Program-made: the position numbers and the translations under genes | Source of the DNA: Ligula intestinalis | Taxonomy: Eukaryota; Platyhelminthes; Cestoda; Diphyllobothriidea; Diphyllobothriidae | NCBI GenBank assembly: GCA_036362985.1 | Contig: JAYGXS010000004.1 | Location: forward strand, 66,841,661-66,905,660 | Length of the DNA stretch: 64,000 bases | Reading direction: 5' to 3' | The notes under the pieces: model-generated | What the model saw: the letters and a program-made list of their open reading frames with translations, nothing else | Told to the model about the DNA's origin: nothing | Databases searched by the model: none | In this document: positions 21,560 to 30,799 of the stretch, piece after piece | Numbering within the stretch: the first letter of the stretch is position 1 | Layout of the letters: the number at the start of each line of letters is the position of its first letter

Positions 21560-21880
21560 TTATTCAAGTCAAGTCAAGTCAAGTTTATTCAAAGAAATGT
21601 AGGCAAAATGCCTTTGCACTCCCTCTTGGTACATAGTATTCCAGAAATGCATCGGCACAGCCGAAAATTTCAAAGAAGTCGTTGACAAAATTGTAGGCGA
21701 CTACTCGCTTATTTCAAGTAATACACTCACAAGTGGTGATGTCAGTTAACACGAGCCAGCAGTTTAACTGAGCAGGAAGAGCATACAGTGAAAAAAACTT
21801 CTAAGGCATGGCTTATAATTCAAAAAGGAATGCTATTTGTTAATTTTAGGACAAAAACTGTCGCTCGTGTGGAAAGTGTG

Positions 21881-21885
<5 letters not shown>
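21560..21885 (-). mobile_element. 3' end of a LINE with (TTGAC)n tail
   Basis: The minus strand shows AATAAA followed by tandem CTTGA units (about 21563-21590). This is the same layout as the other LINE 3' ends here (AATAAA plus a short tandem tail). The body up to 21885 has no readable frame. Family undetermined, separate from G. Confidence 0.45.
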
Positions 21886-21913
<28 letters not shown>

Positions 21914-22355
21914 TGTTTATTATGCCAGTTTACAGGCAATTGTAAAGAGTTGGTAATGCACCTCTTGGGCGCCTTCCAGCACCTCGAAGACCGGAAAAAA
22001 CCTAAAACAAACTCCTTATGTTGCAGCCAGTATTGGTTTTGTTTCAGGTTTTTTGTTTCGTCAATACTGGGCGAGATTAGGAGTTTGTTTCAAGTGAAAA
22101 AAACCTGCCTTCAAAGGTATGATACAAACGGAATAAATGTACAGTTGTAAGCTGAGTTGACTCATCAGCAGGAGAACTGTTTCATATCGTTTAAAAACAT
22201 AAGTTCCAGATGGAGAGGGTTGGCACAAGAACACAGTGTTCTCAGTCTTTCATCAATGGTTGTCGGCAAAAGTTGCGAGCTATCGGCTGAAGGGTTAGCA
22301 GACTGCGGGTTGCTGCTTCAGCCGCATTATCTTCAGCAGTGAAGCCTGGCGGGGT

Positions 22356-25184
22356 TCAAAGTCCACGAACGCCATCAGAGTGAAAGACAGATTCCACCGA
22401 GTCAGCACCCAAAATTCGGGAAAGTTGTCCTGAATGTAGAAAACTAGTTACAGCTCTCTTAAACATAGGGTAGTTTTGCTGGGTTTTAATACTTTTGGGC
22501 AGCTTATTCCAGATTGATATGGCATTTACTGAAAAGAATTGCCGGTACTTAACTGTGCGTGCCATAGGAAGAAATAAAAATACGTCTCGATGACTGGCGC
22601 GTCGAGAGTGCTCAAGCTGCCTTATTGTACTAAGAGGATTAAAGGTTTGACCATTCAAAAGTTTAAACAGTAAAAATAGACCCTTCTGCAATCGACGAAG
22701 CCATAGGGGATCCAGCTTTATAAGTTCGCACCTTTGTTGGTAGGTTAAGTTACGGTGTTCTGTAGTGAAAACTCTTCTAGTGAAGAAGTGCTGCACCGAT
22801 TCTATTTTCTTCCGTTCACTAGTGCGCAGAAGACTGAACAGAGGCAAGCAGTATTCAAGACTAGGTCTCACGTACATATTATAAAGGCTAGTTCTAACAT
22901 TGATAGTCTTAAAATTTCTAAGGATAAATCCGGTGGTTCGGCGTGCTTTCGAGACTATCAGGGCACAGTGCTCTGACAAATTGAGACTATTAGAGTAGGA
23001 TATGCCCAAATCCTTGATAACTGCTGGAACATTTAGTTCGTGGCCGTCAATGCTTAATTCCGGTTGATGATCGTCGCCAACAACCATAAAGGAACATTTG
23101 TGCCATGAAAGGGTGAGGCGCCATGTGCAACACCACTGGGCGAAGGCCTGAAGATCCTTTTTTATCAGCTCGAGCACGATGTTGCGATCTGCCGGTTTAT
23201 ATCGATAAGCGACTTTTAAATCATCAGCGTACATGAAGGGTCTGCCATACTGAAAACAATCTGAAACGTCGTTGACAAAAAGGCAAAATAGGAGCGGACC
23301 CAGTACACTACCCTGTATAACTCCACTCCTCACATGCGTGGGGTTGGAGATAACATTGGAAATTTTTACTCGTTGTGTGCGAGCATCCAAATAGGAAGAT
23401 ATGAAGTTCAGAGGCTTGCTACCTATGCCGAAGGAGGCCAGTTTCAGAAGGAGGAGGTTATGATCGACCCGATCAAAGGCCTTAGTAAAATCAAAATAGA
23501 CGCTATAAGTGGCAAAACCACTGTCTCTAGATTGCAGCACATAATCAAAGAAAGAGAGCTGGCAGGTGTCACAAGATCGTTTCTCGAGAAAGCCATGTTG
23601 AGCTGTACTGAGCAGGTTGTTCTCTGTCAAGTGACGCATCATCTTTTCTTTGATTAAGGTCTCCAAGATCTTCGATGCTGCGGGAAGTGTATTTATTGGC
23701 CTAAAGTTGTCGAATGATGTCGATCGGCCATGCTTGCGAATAGGCATTATGTGCGATTCCTTCCACAACGAAGGAAAGGTTTCGCTCTCAAGAGCAATAT
23801 TAAATACCTTACAAAGAATAGACGGAAAGATATCATTCGCTTCAGCTTTTAGTAGGCTAACTGGGACGCCATCTGGTCCTGGACTATAGGATTGACGATA
23901 ACGACGAATGGCTACAGTCACATCCCAGACGGTAAAACTTATGGTTTCGAGTATGGCACCCGTCCAAGCCTGGGTAACCGGAGGTACAGCGAACGAGCTT
24001 TCACTAAACGTTTTGGATAGGAACGCATTGAAGCTATCGGCGGTCAGCTTAGCGTCAGCTATGGGGTTTCCTAAAGCATCTCTAAGTATGGGGTGCTGCG
24101 TTTTCATCTGCGCTTTTACTGTACGCGAAAAGAGTTTCGCAACATTAAGGGAAGGATTTTCAGCGAAGTGAGCCTCATCGGCTATCTGTTTTTCTTCGGA
24201 GAGCTTCTTAGCCTGCTCAAAGATCAGTGTGATCAAGGGCAGAACGGAAGTGTCGTTCAGCCGATGCAAACGACGAGAGAGTTTACGCAGCCTACGACGG
24301 AAAGACAGAGGAAGGTACACTTCATCCTTGACATGTATTACTTTCTTACGGGGGACAAAGTGGAGGATGAGTGGATCCAACACTTTGTACAGTGCATCGG
24401 TACAAACATTTACATCCAAACATTGGAAAAATTCAGACCAGTCGAGAGCGTTTAGATGTGCCAGTAGGTCAGCCGTGTTTGCTGATCGGAAGTCATGATA
24501 AATACTATACTTTTGGGAAAATGTTTTATCCGCCTCCAGTTCTAGTTCACTAACAACTGTAACATGGTCTGAACTCCCAAGTGCGTCTAAGGATGACACT
24601 GAAAGTGGTTCGCATCCCCTACAAAAAATTAGGTCGAGTATGTTTGCTCCTCGAGTGGGAAAATCGACTACCTGATCCCACATGCCGATATCTATTGCCT
24701 CAAGTAAGTTCTCGTACTTTGAAGGACCGGATGGTGGAAACCACTGCACGTCAGGAAGGTTAAAATCGCCTGCAATCAAGCAATACTTAAGATTCAAGTC
24801 AGCTGCGGCATGAAATGCCTGCGAGAGACAAAGATCGTAGTCTGCATCGGCATTAGGTGGGCGATAAACACAGCCAACAAGTAAGGAGCATTTGTTTTTT
24901 AGAACAACTTGTAGCCAGCAGCTCTCCTCCACCGCTGTGAATTGTGGATAGTCCAACGGGAGAAATGCAAGTGGCTGCTTAATATAGATGCAGCTTCCTC
25001 CGCCACGGCCATTGTTTCGATCGTTCCGAACGCATGAGTAACCTAGAACGGAGAGTTCTGAGTCAGCTACAGAGGCCGATGCCCATGTCTCAGTTACCAT
25101 AACAATGTCTGGGCGGTTGACGAAAACCAGAGTCTGGAGCAGAGGCATTTTATTAGTCAGTGATCTGGCATTTAAAACGACCAA
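22356..25184 (-). CDS. LINE G ORF2: endonuclease plus reverse transcriptase, 942 residues, intact
   Basis: A complete uninterrupted ORF2 for target-primed reverse transcription. The AP-endonuclease-like domain, residues 1-210, keeps LNARSL (4-9), Glu32 in TETWAS, Tyr108 in YRPPN, Asp140 and Asn142 in GDFNLPDVQW, and Asp206-His207 in SSDHV. The reverse transcriptase follows at about 435-720: SPGPDG (434-439), FRPINTLPAASKILE, QHGFLEKRSC, motif A VYFDFTKAFD with Asp565, motif B GVIQGSVLGPLLF (621-633) and motif C YADD (652-655). The C-terminal region (ARRTTGFILRNF, VRPSLEYC..FSLL, NKLPKSIK) is the usual tail of the clade. All catalytic residues are present, unlike every other copy here. The ATG follows the ORF1 stop closely, as expected of a bicistronic element. 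Whether it is expressed cannot be told. Confidence 0.93.
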   Translation of the reverse strand: MVVLNARSLTNKMPLLQTLVFVNRPDIVMVTETWASASVADSELSVLGYSCVRNDRNNGRGGGSCIYIKQPLAFLPLDYPQFTAVEESCWLQVVLKNKCSLLVGCVYRPPNADADYDLCLSQAFHAAADLNLKYCLIAGDFNLPDVQWFPPSGPSKYENLLEAIDIGMWDQVVDFPTRGANILDLIFCRGCEPLSVSSLDALGSSDHVTVVSELELEADKTFSQKYSIYHDFRSANTADLLAHLNALDWSEFFQCLDVNVCTDALYKVLDPLILHFVPRKKVIHVKDEVYLPLSFRRRLRKLSRRLHRLNDTSVLPLITLIFEQAKKLSEEKQIADEAHFAENPSLNVAKLFSRTVKAQMKTQHPILRDALGNPIADAKLTADSFNAFLSKTFSESSFAVPPVTQAWTGAILETISFTVWDVTVAIRRYRQSYSPGPDGVPVSLLKAEANDIFPSILCKVFNIALESETFPSLWKESHIMPIRKHGRSTSFDNFRPINTLPAASKILETLIKEKMMRHLTENNLLSTAQHGFLEKRSCDTCQLSFFDYVLQSRDSGFATYSVYFDFTKAFDRVDHNLLLLKLASFGIGSKPLNFISSYLDARTQRVKISNVISNPTHVRSGVIQGSVLGPLLFCLFVNDVSDCFQYGRPFMYADDLKVAYRYKPADRNIVLELIKKDLQAFAQWCCTWRLTLSWHKCSFMVVGDDHQPELSIDGHELNVPAVIKDLGISYSNSLNLSEHCALIVSKARRTTGFILRNFKTINVRTSLYNMYVRPSLEYCLPLFSLLRTSERKKIESVQHFFTRRVFTTEHRNLTYQQRCELIKLDPLWLRRLQKGLFLLFKLLNGQTFNPLSTIRQLEHSRRASHRDVFLFLPMARTVKYRQFFSVNAISIWNKLPKSIKTQQNYPMFKRAVTSFLHSGQLSRILGADSVESVFHSDGVRGL

Positions 25185-25222
25185 TTTAAGAGGGCATGTC
25201 TGAGGTTTCGGTGGCGGGACAG

Positions 25223-25450
25223 CTAGGCCGTCACTGTTACCGGCTTCGACCAGAGCGATGTCCTTTTGACCTGCACTATTTTTCCCTCTCTTATTTTGAG
25301 ATTTGTCTCGCCATTGGATCTTCGTTTTTCTAGCTCTATTATTAGCTGTCTCATCTTTCTCCGCTCTTTCAACTCGTAATCCGGCTGAAAAAAAACTTGC
25401 GACAGGACTAGGATGCTTCTGTGAAGGTTGGCGGCATCCATGGGGTCCAC
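25223..25450 (-). pseudogene. LINE G ORF1, C-terminal end only
   Basis: 75 codons ending VQVKRTSLWSKPVTVTA, with the signature VFFQPDYELKERRKMRQL, matching the ORF1 C-termini of elements A, C and J. The rest of ORF1 is missing through 5' truncation; the ATG here is internal to the original protein. Confidence 0.85.
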
Positions 25451-25457
25451 AGTGAGA

Positions 25458-26704
25458 AATATAATATGATATGTTTATTATGCCAGTTTACAGGCAATTG
25501 TAAAGAGTTTGCAATGCCCCTCTTGGGCGCCTTCCAACACCTCGAAGACCGGAAAAACCCTAAAACAAACTCTTTATGTTGCAGCCAGCATTGGTTTTGT
25601 TTCATGTTTTTTGTTTTGTCAATACTGGGCGAGATAGGGAGTTTGTTTGAAGTGAAAAAAAACCTGCCTTCAAAGGTATGATGCAAACTGAATATGTGTA
25701 CAGTTGTAAGCTGAGGTGACTCATCAGCAGGAGAAATGTTTCATATCGTTTAAGGACATTAGTTCCAGACGGAGAGGGTTGACACAAGAACACAGTGTTC
25801 CCAGTCTTCCTTCAATGGTCGTCGGCAAAAGTTGCGTGCTATCGGCTGAAGGGTTAGCAGACTGCGGGTTGCTGCTTCATTAGCTTCAGCATGAAGCCTG
25901 GCGGGGTTCAAAGTCCACGAACGCCATCAGAGTGAAAGAGAGATTCCACCGAGTCAGCACCCAAAATTCGTGACAGTTGTCCTGAATGTAAAAACCTGGT
26001 TATAGCTCTCTTAAACGTAGGGTAGTTTTGCTGGGTTTTAATACTTTTGGGCAGCTTATTCCAGATTTATATGGCATTTACTGAACAGAATTGCCGGTAC
26101 TTAACTGTACGTGCCATAGAAGAAATAAAAATACGTCTCGATGACTGGCGCGTCGATTCTCAAGCTGTCTAATTGTACTAAAAGGATTAAAGGTTTTACC
26201 ATTCAAAAGTTTAAACAGTAAAAAAAGACCTTTCTGCAATCGACGAAGCCACAGGGGATCCAGCTTTATAAGTTCGCACCTTTGTTGGTAGGTTAGGTTA
26301 CGGTGTTCTGTAGTGAAAACTCTTTTAGTGAAGAAGTGCTGCACCGATTCTATTTTCTTCCGTTCACTAGTGCGCAGAAGACTGAATAGGGGCGAGCAGT
26401 ATTCAAGACTAGGCCTCACGAAAATATTATTAAGGCTAGTTCTAACCTTGATAGTCTTAAAATTTCTAAGGATAAATCCGGTGGTTCGGCGTGCTTTCGA
26501 GTCTATCAGGGCACAGTGCTCTGACAAATTGAGACTATTAGAGTAGGATATGCCCAAATCCTTGATAACTCCTGGGAAATTTAGTTCGTGGCCGTCAATG
26601 CTTAATTCCGGTTGATGATCGTCGCCAACAACCATAACGGAACATTTGTGGCATGAAAGGGTGAGGCGCTATGTGCAACACCACTGGGCGAAGGCCTGAA
26701 GATC
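25458..26704 (-). mobile_element. LINE G sibling, 5'-truncated
   Basis: Near-identical to the 3' 1.2 kb of G. It starts with the same GTTTATTATGCCAGTTTACA and includes a 185-codon fragment of the ORF2 C-terminus (26078-26635; LGISYSNSLNLSEHC..NLTYQQRCELIKLDPLW). It breaks off at about 26704, just after AAGGCCTGAAGATC. A small deletion shifts the frame near 26155. It lies head to tail with G. Confidence 0.88.
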
Positions 26705-27030
26705 TGCAGCTGATGGCCGTACGAGGAGACCTCAGAATCACGAGAACATCCCCAAGAACCGGAGATGCGATCATGATACACCCTTGCTGTGACAAGAGCA
26801 GAGGAACCCGCCAGGTCGTCAGCAGTCGGTTTTTAATTCGATACGAGAAAGAGCGTGACAGGGCTGCGTAGCCTAAGACCATAGGTGCACTACATGTGAC
26901 CTCAGACGCGATCAGTGCAGTTCGCATATTGAAAAGAGCCTTCGGGTAGCTAAAATACGACTTAAAACGTATTTTTAATAAATAATAATAATTCTACTTA
27001 AAAATTACTAGTACCATATTTTTATTGCAG
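26705..27030. other. Unassigned sequence between LINE copies
   Basis: No gene or repeat is recognised. Frames on both strands (26595-26927 minus, 26671-26871 plus) lack known motifs. An AT-rich tract with AATAATAATAAT lies near 26986. Confidence 0.4.
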
Positions 27031-29415
27031 TTCAGTGTTTGGATTCAAGAACTCAATTGCTACGATACTCGTTAAAGCGTTCTACGCAGTTAAAGCCGTC
27101 AAGTGTTGCCTTAAATACGTCTATTGATGGGGACATGACAATCGGTTTGACTTTCGCGGACTCCAAGGGATTTAGTCGTTTCGGGATTTCACACTTCTGG
27201 ACACTCCCGCGGACTCCAGATAGTAAGCATTGGATACTATTCAACAATCTCGTCATCGTGGAATTTTTATTGTGTCGAAATTCAATAGAAGACGGAATCA
27301 AAGCGGAATTTGTTTCTCAAGTCGTTGAAGTGAAGTCGCAGCCTACAAACAAACAAACGAAAACAGCCTGAAAAAACCAAGTTACAAGGATCTCAAGCCT
27401 TCTTGAAGATTAGCAGTTAATCAGGACCTCGAAGATCTACAAACGGCTGAGTCGTTCTTGAATATCCTGCATATTGTTTATACATATTCGATAGTGCTTC
27501 TTAGCCATTAGGCGTATTGTTTACTCAGTCTGCTTCAAATATTTGCAATATTCTACACACCGTCGGAAGATGTTCGTTATTTCGAATATCAATCTACACA
27601 CTGCGTCACAGTCGCAAAGGCAAATTTAACATTTGGAATTTTATCATTTCATTTGCAACTAAAATGGAAGTAAAAACTATTGTTCACGATAATTCTACAA
27701 AGCTGCCAGCGGGGCCGGGAATCAAACCGCGCAGGTCTCGGGTGGAAATCGAATGGCTAACCGAGGGAGCTATAGAAGCGTACAGCCGTAAGGATCAAAT
27801 TCAGTCATCAAATACAAAAGATCAGTCATGAAGCTTATTGAAAGGTCCACCTGCCAAGCGAATTAAAAGTCTTAAACGTTTTAGAGATGAAACTCATAAA
27901 AATGAAGCCTGCATATCATATTTTACCTTTCTTAACAAATTTACGAAACTTGAGGAGGTGGTTAATAGGCTTAGAATGGAGATGGAGGAGCTAAAGAAAT
28001 TTTCTCGATTTTTCTCTCGCGAGGAGAAACTGACGATGTGTGAACTTGAGGGAGGGGACCTAACGTTCGCAACAGAAACATCCCTCGCCGAAGCGTCTAC
28101 GCACAAATATGATCAGGCAAGTAACATAAATTGTAAAGTTGTCCTCGACGAGGAGTACCATGATCAAGATCCTACAAAAAATCTCTTACGGCCTGCGGGA
28201 CTGATACTCTACCTGACCTTGCAAATCCTCATGGCCATTGCACTGAGGCCCGTGCTGGAATCAGCCGGACTATCCAGCAAATACCTCGAGACAAAGTTGA
28301 GGTGGTTAGTACACAGTGCATTATTCTACATGGGCTCCCTGAATGCACTAATGCTAGTCCAAAAAGCAGAAAAGATGAGGACACCAAGGCTTAAAGGACG
28401 TAATTATAGTGGATGAAAACTTTTTGATACTAAAGCGTTTCCGAATAAACAGGAAGGAAAGCTCCAATTCTCAAGGGAGGAAACCCAGGCCATTTAAACT
28501 TATTTTTAAACGTAAACTTTAGAGAGATCTCCTACTCGAGCGAACGGCAAGAGGAATACCAGGCCACAAGACATTTTGTTTTCAACAAGAATACACGGTA
28601 AAAAAGACGATGAAATGGAGGGCCTTAAAGGCAGACTAAGCCATCTTGAACGAAAAAGGAGAGAAGGGCCTGGAAATACGCAATGGGTTAATTGTCTGAC
28701 GTCAAAGGTCCTTTCTGTGGAGAACTCCCGTCATCTTAACAAAAGTCACACGGCCACGCAATCAACCCAACTTGAAAATCTCCACAAAATCAATGAAGGC
28801 TGGATTTCGCCATCACGGCAAGCAATAAAGGTGACTAAGGCGAGATCGAGTGAAGCCAAGAACATGACAATGATGAACACCAAGGTACTGAGTCTATTTA
28901 ACAAACTGGATGAACTCAAACTCGCCGTGGATCATGTGCAACCGGACCTGATAGCGCTAACTGAAATATGGTTAACTTAACAAATAGCAGATGAAGAAGT
29001 CGGACTGGAAGGATTTCAGCTTATCCGCATGGACATAAAGGGACGTAAGGGTGAAGAAATTGCGATGTTCATACGAGCTGGTATCAACTACGTCCCAGCT
29101 TGTCTGTCATCGCACAAAAACAATTCCTGCGAAATAAGTAGTTGTAAACTGGGAGTGCCTAAACAACCTGACCTCCATATTGCTCTGGTCAAAAACGGAA
29201 GCGGACGATATACTTATCTCTGAGGTAAAAGAGATCTGCCGTAAAAAATGTCCTTATACTTGGAGATTTTAACGCTCCGAACATAGACTGGAATTTAATG
29301 CACAGCTCGCGATCAGAGAACTCATTCGAACAGAAACTACTTCAACGTGAGAAATTTGAAATTGGTTTCGAATTTAAGATCCTTGCGCTTACGAGGTTTT
29401 TAGTCTCTACCTTAG
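27030..29415 (+). mobile_element. LINE B: 5' region, ORF1 and start of ORF2, 3'-deleted
   Basis: Homologous to element A over 27140-28190 (A: 42315-43370), including the leader frame ending SQPTNKQTKTA. ORF1 starts at 27664 (MEVKTIVHDNSTKLPAGPG), has a TGA at 27829, a coiled-coil-like stretch (FTKLEEVVNRLRMEMEELKK), and pieces of the C-terminal domain near 28440-28620 (FRINRKESSN..RPFKLIF..FCFQQEY). The endonuclease start follows: LSLFNKLDELKLAVDHVQPD near 28890, ALTEIWLT, then GDFNAPNIDW near 29265. Many stops and frameshifts. No RT follows; the element ends near 29415 where C begins. Confidence 0.75.
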
Positions 29416-29429
29416 TGTAGAAGACACAT

Positions 29430-30776
29430 CTGGCTATAAAAAAACTGACAAAGGAACTGCGTATTATCTACGCATTGGAAATATCCTTTCTGACAAGGTA
29501 CTCCCAGAAATAGCCGAAGCGCTTTCAATACCGTGTACGAAATCCCAGACCACCCACTATGCAAAAACGCACCTTCTTTCACCAACCGTCTTAGAACCGA
29601 AAACCCCCCAGCCAAATAAGCCTGCGCGTGCAGATTGCGATGGATGTCTTAACCTAGCCACGCGCGTAATGCGTTTATAAGGAAGCCATGAATTTTACGC
29701 GGAGATACTAGCAGTGTTCAGTGCTCATAAAGCATAATAAGATAACACCACCAGATGCAGCACATGCAGAGGACAGGTCAGTGATTGATAAACCAGGAAA
29801 CCACGAGGCCAACAGGGCCAAACGCAGACGCATACACCAACAGAAGGCGGCTGAAGAGCAAGCTGCTTAAGAAGAACCAAAGCACTCAGTTTTATCGTAG
29901 GACAGCACCTGGAGCACGTCATGTGAACAAAATGCAAGGCACCTACTCCAAGAGGATACGGCACATGCAGAGGACAGGTCAGTGGTTGATAAACCAGGAA
30001 ACCAGGAGTCCAGCAGGTCAAAACGCAGGTGCTTACGCCAGCAGAAGGCGGATGCAGAACGGCCTGTTAAAGACCAACCAAAACCCTCAGTTTTATCGCG
30101 AGACAGAACTTGGAGCATGCCATGTGGACAAAAAGCAAGACAACCACCCCAAGAGAAGACTTCTGAAGAAAAGGAAGTTGAATTGGACCAAAGGGCAAAC
30201 GATAACTTAGAAGAAAATGCTACCAGCAAAATATTCATATAATCTTTCACAGATCTGAACTTCGAAACCCCTGCTGCTACTCTGCTTCAGTGCGATGTGA
30301 CCACGGCCCAAGCTCGAGCCAACCGTAAGCAACATATAGTGATACAGGGTGCAACAGAATCAACAGCTACAGTTGCTGGGGGTAAGGTGGAGCACGATCG
30401 AGGTCTCGTTCGGCAGTGCGCTAAATCACTGCTAAGGGGCATTGAGTCTGTGAAAATTCTCAAAACATTGAGAATAGGCAAGGATCAGTCGCCGAATGGT
30501 TCAAGCTCTCGGCCACGACCATTAAAGGTCATTTGGGACACCGAAGCGCAGGCAAAGCTTATCCTGGCAAGAAAGTCGTCTCTGCGGACCATGCATGTTG
30601 GAGTTTTCTTTCAGCCGGATTATGAACCAAAGGAACGCAGGAAAATGCGACTTTTGAAAAACTATCTAACCGACCGAAAGAACAAAGGCGAAAATGGCCT
30701 ACAAATAAGAGGAGGAGTAATAGACCATATTGAAATAAATTTTGTTTGGCCTGAAATAGTCTGGCAGAAAACTTAA
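29430..30776 (+). pseudogene. LINE C ORF1
   Basis: Nucleic-acid-binding ORF1 protein. The N-terminal part (GNILSDKVLPEIAEALSIP, CDGCLNLATRVMRL) is interrupted by stops near 29680-29735. The hinge consists of a 201-bp tandem duplication. The C-terminal domain at 30297-30776 is clean: NRKQHIVIQGATEST, LRIGKDQSPNG, SRPRPLKVIWD, VGVFFQPDYEPKERRKMRLL, ENGLQIRGGVID. Motif order is that of the ORF1 in A and J. Confidence 0.75.
29761..30160 (+). repeat. 201-bp tandem duplication in the ORF1 hinge of LINE C
   Basis: CACATGCAGAGGACAGGTCA occurs at 29761 and again at 29962. The unit is 67 codons, so the frame is kept. In the ORF1 frame both copies read AEDRSV(I/V)DKPGN, (K)RR.(R/L)(H/R)QQKA and PKHSVLS/PKPSVLS. 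The second copy is fully open, the first has two stops. Confidence 0.85.
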
Positions 30777-30799
30777 CCAAGGTCAACCGGCCGGTTCTA

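Larger units (their letters stand above)
21886..25457 (-). mobile_element. LINE G, nearly complete, intact ORF2
   Basis: A CR1/Jockey-group non-LTR retrotransposon. The 3' end at the left carries AATAAA and an (ATT)n tail of about nine units (21886-21914). The 5' end at about 25457 is truncated inside ORF1 and abuts the 3' end of a sibling copy. It contains the ORF2 at 22356-25184 and the last 75 codons of ORF1. Confidence 0.88.

Noticed and set aside
21886..21914. Possible CRISPR-like or satellite array because of regular repeats.
   Set aside because: It is the (AAT)n tail of LINE G.
22140..22200. Another CTGATGAG on the minus strand in the LINE G 3' region.
   Set aside because: No downstream GAAA and no stem I/III pairing in the right order.
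27838..28416. A 192-codon frame with hydrophobic stretches that looks like a membrane protein.
   Set aside because: Its first part is LINE B ORF1; the hydrophobic second part is out of frame with the ORF1 domain, which reads in another frame (IILHGLPECTNA).
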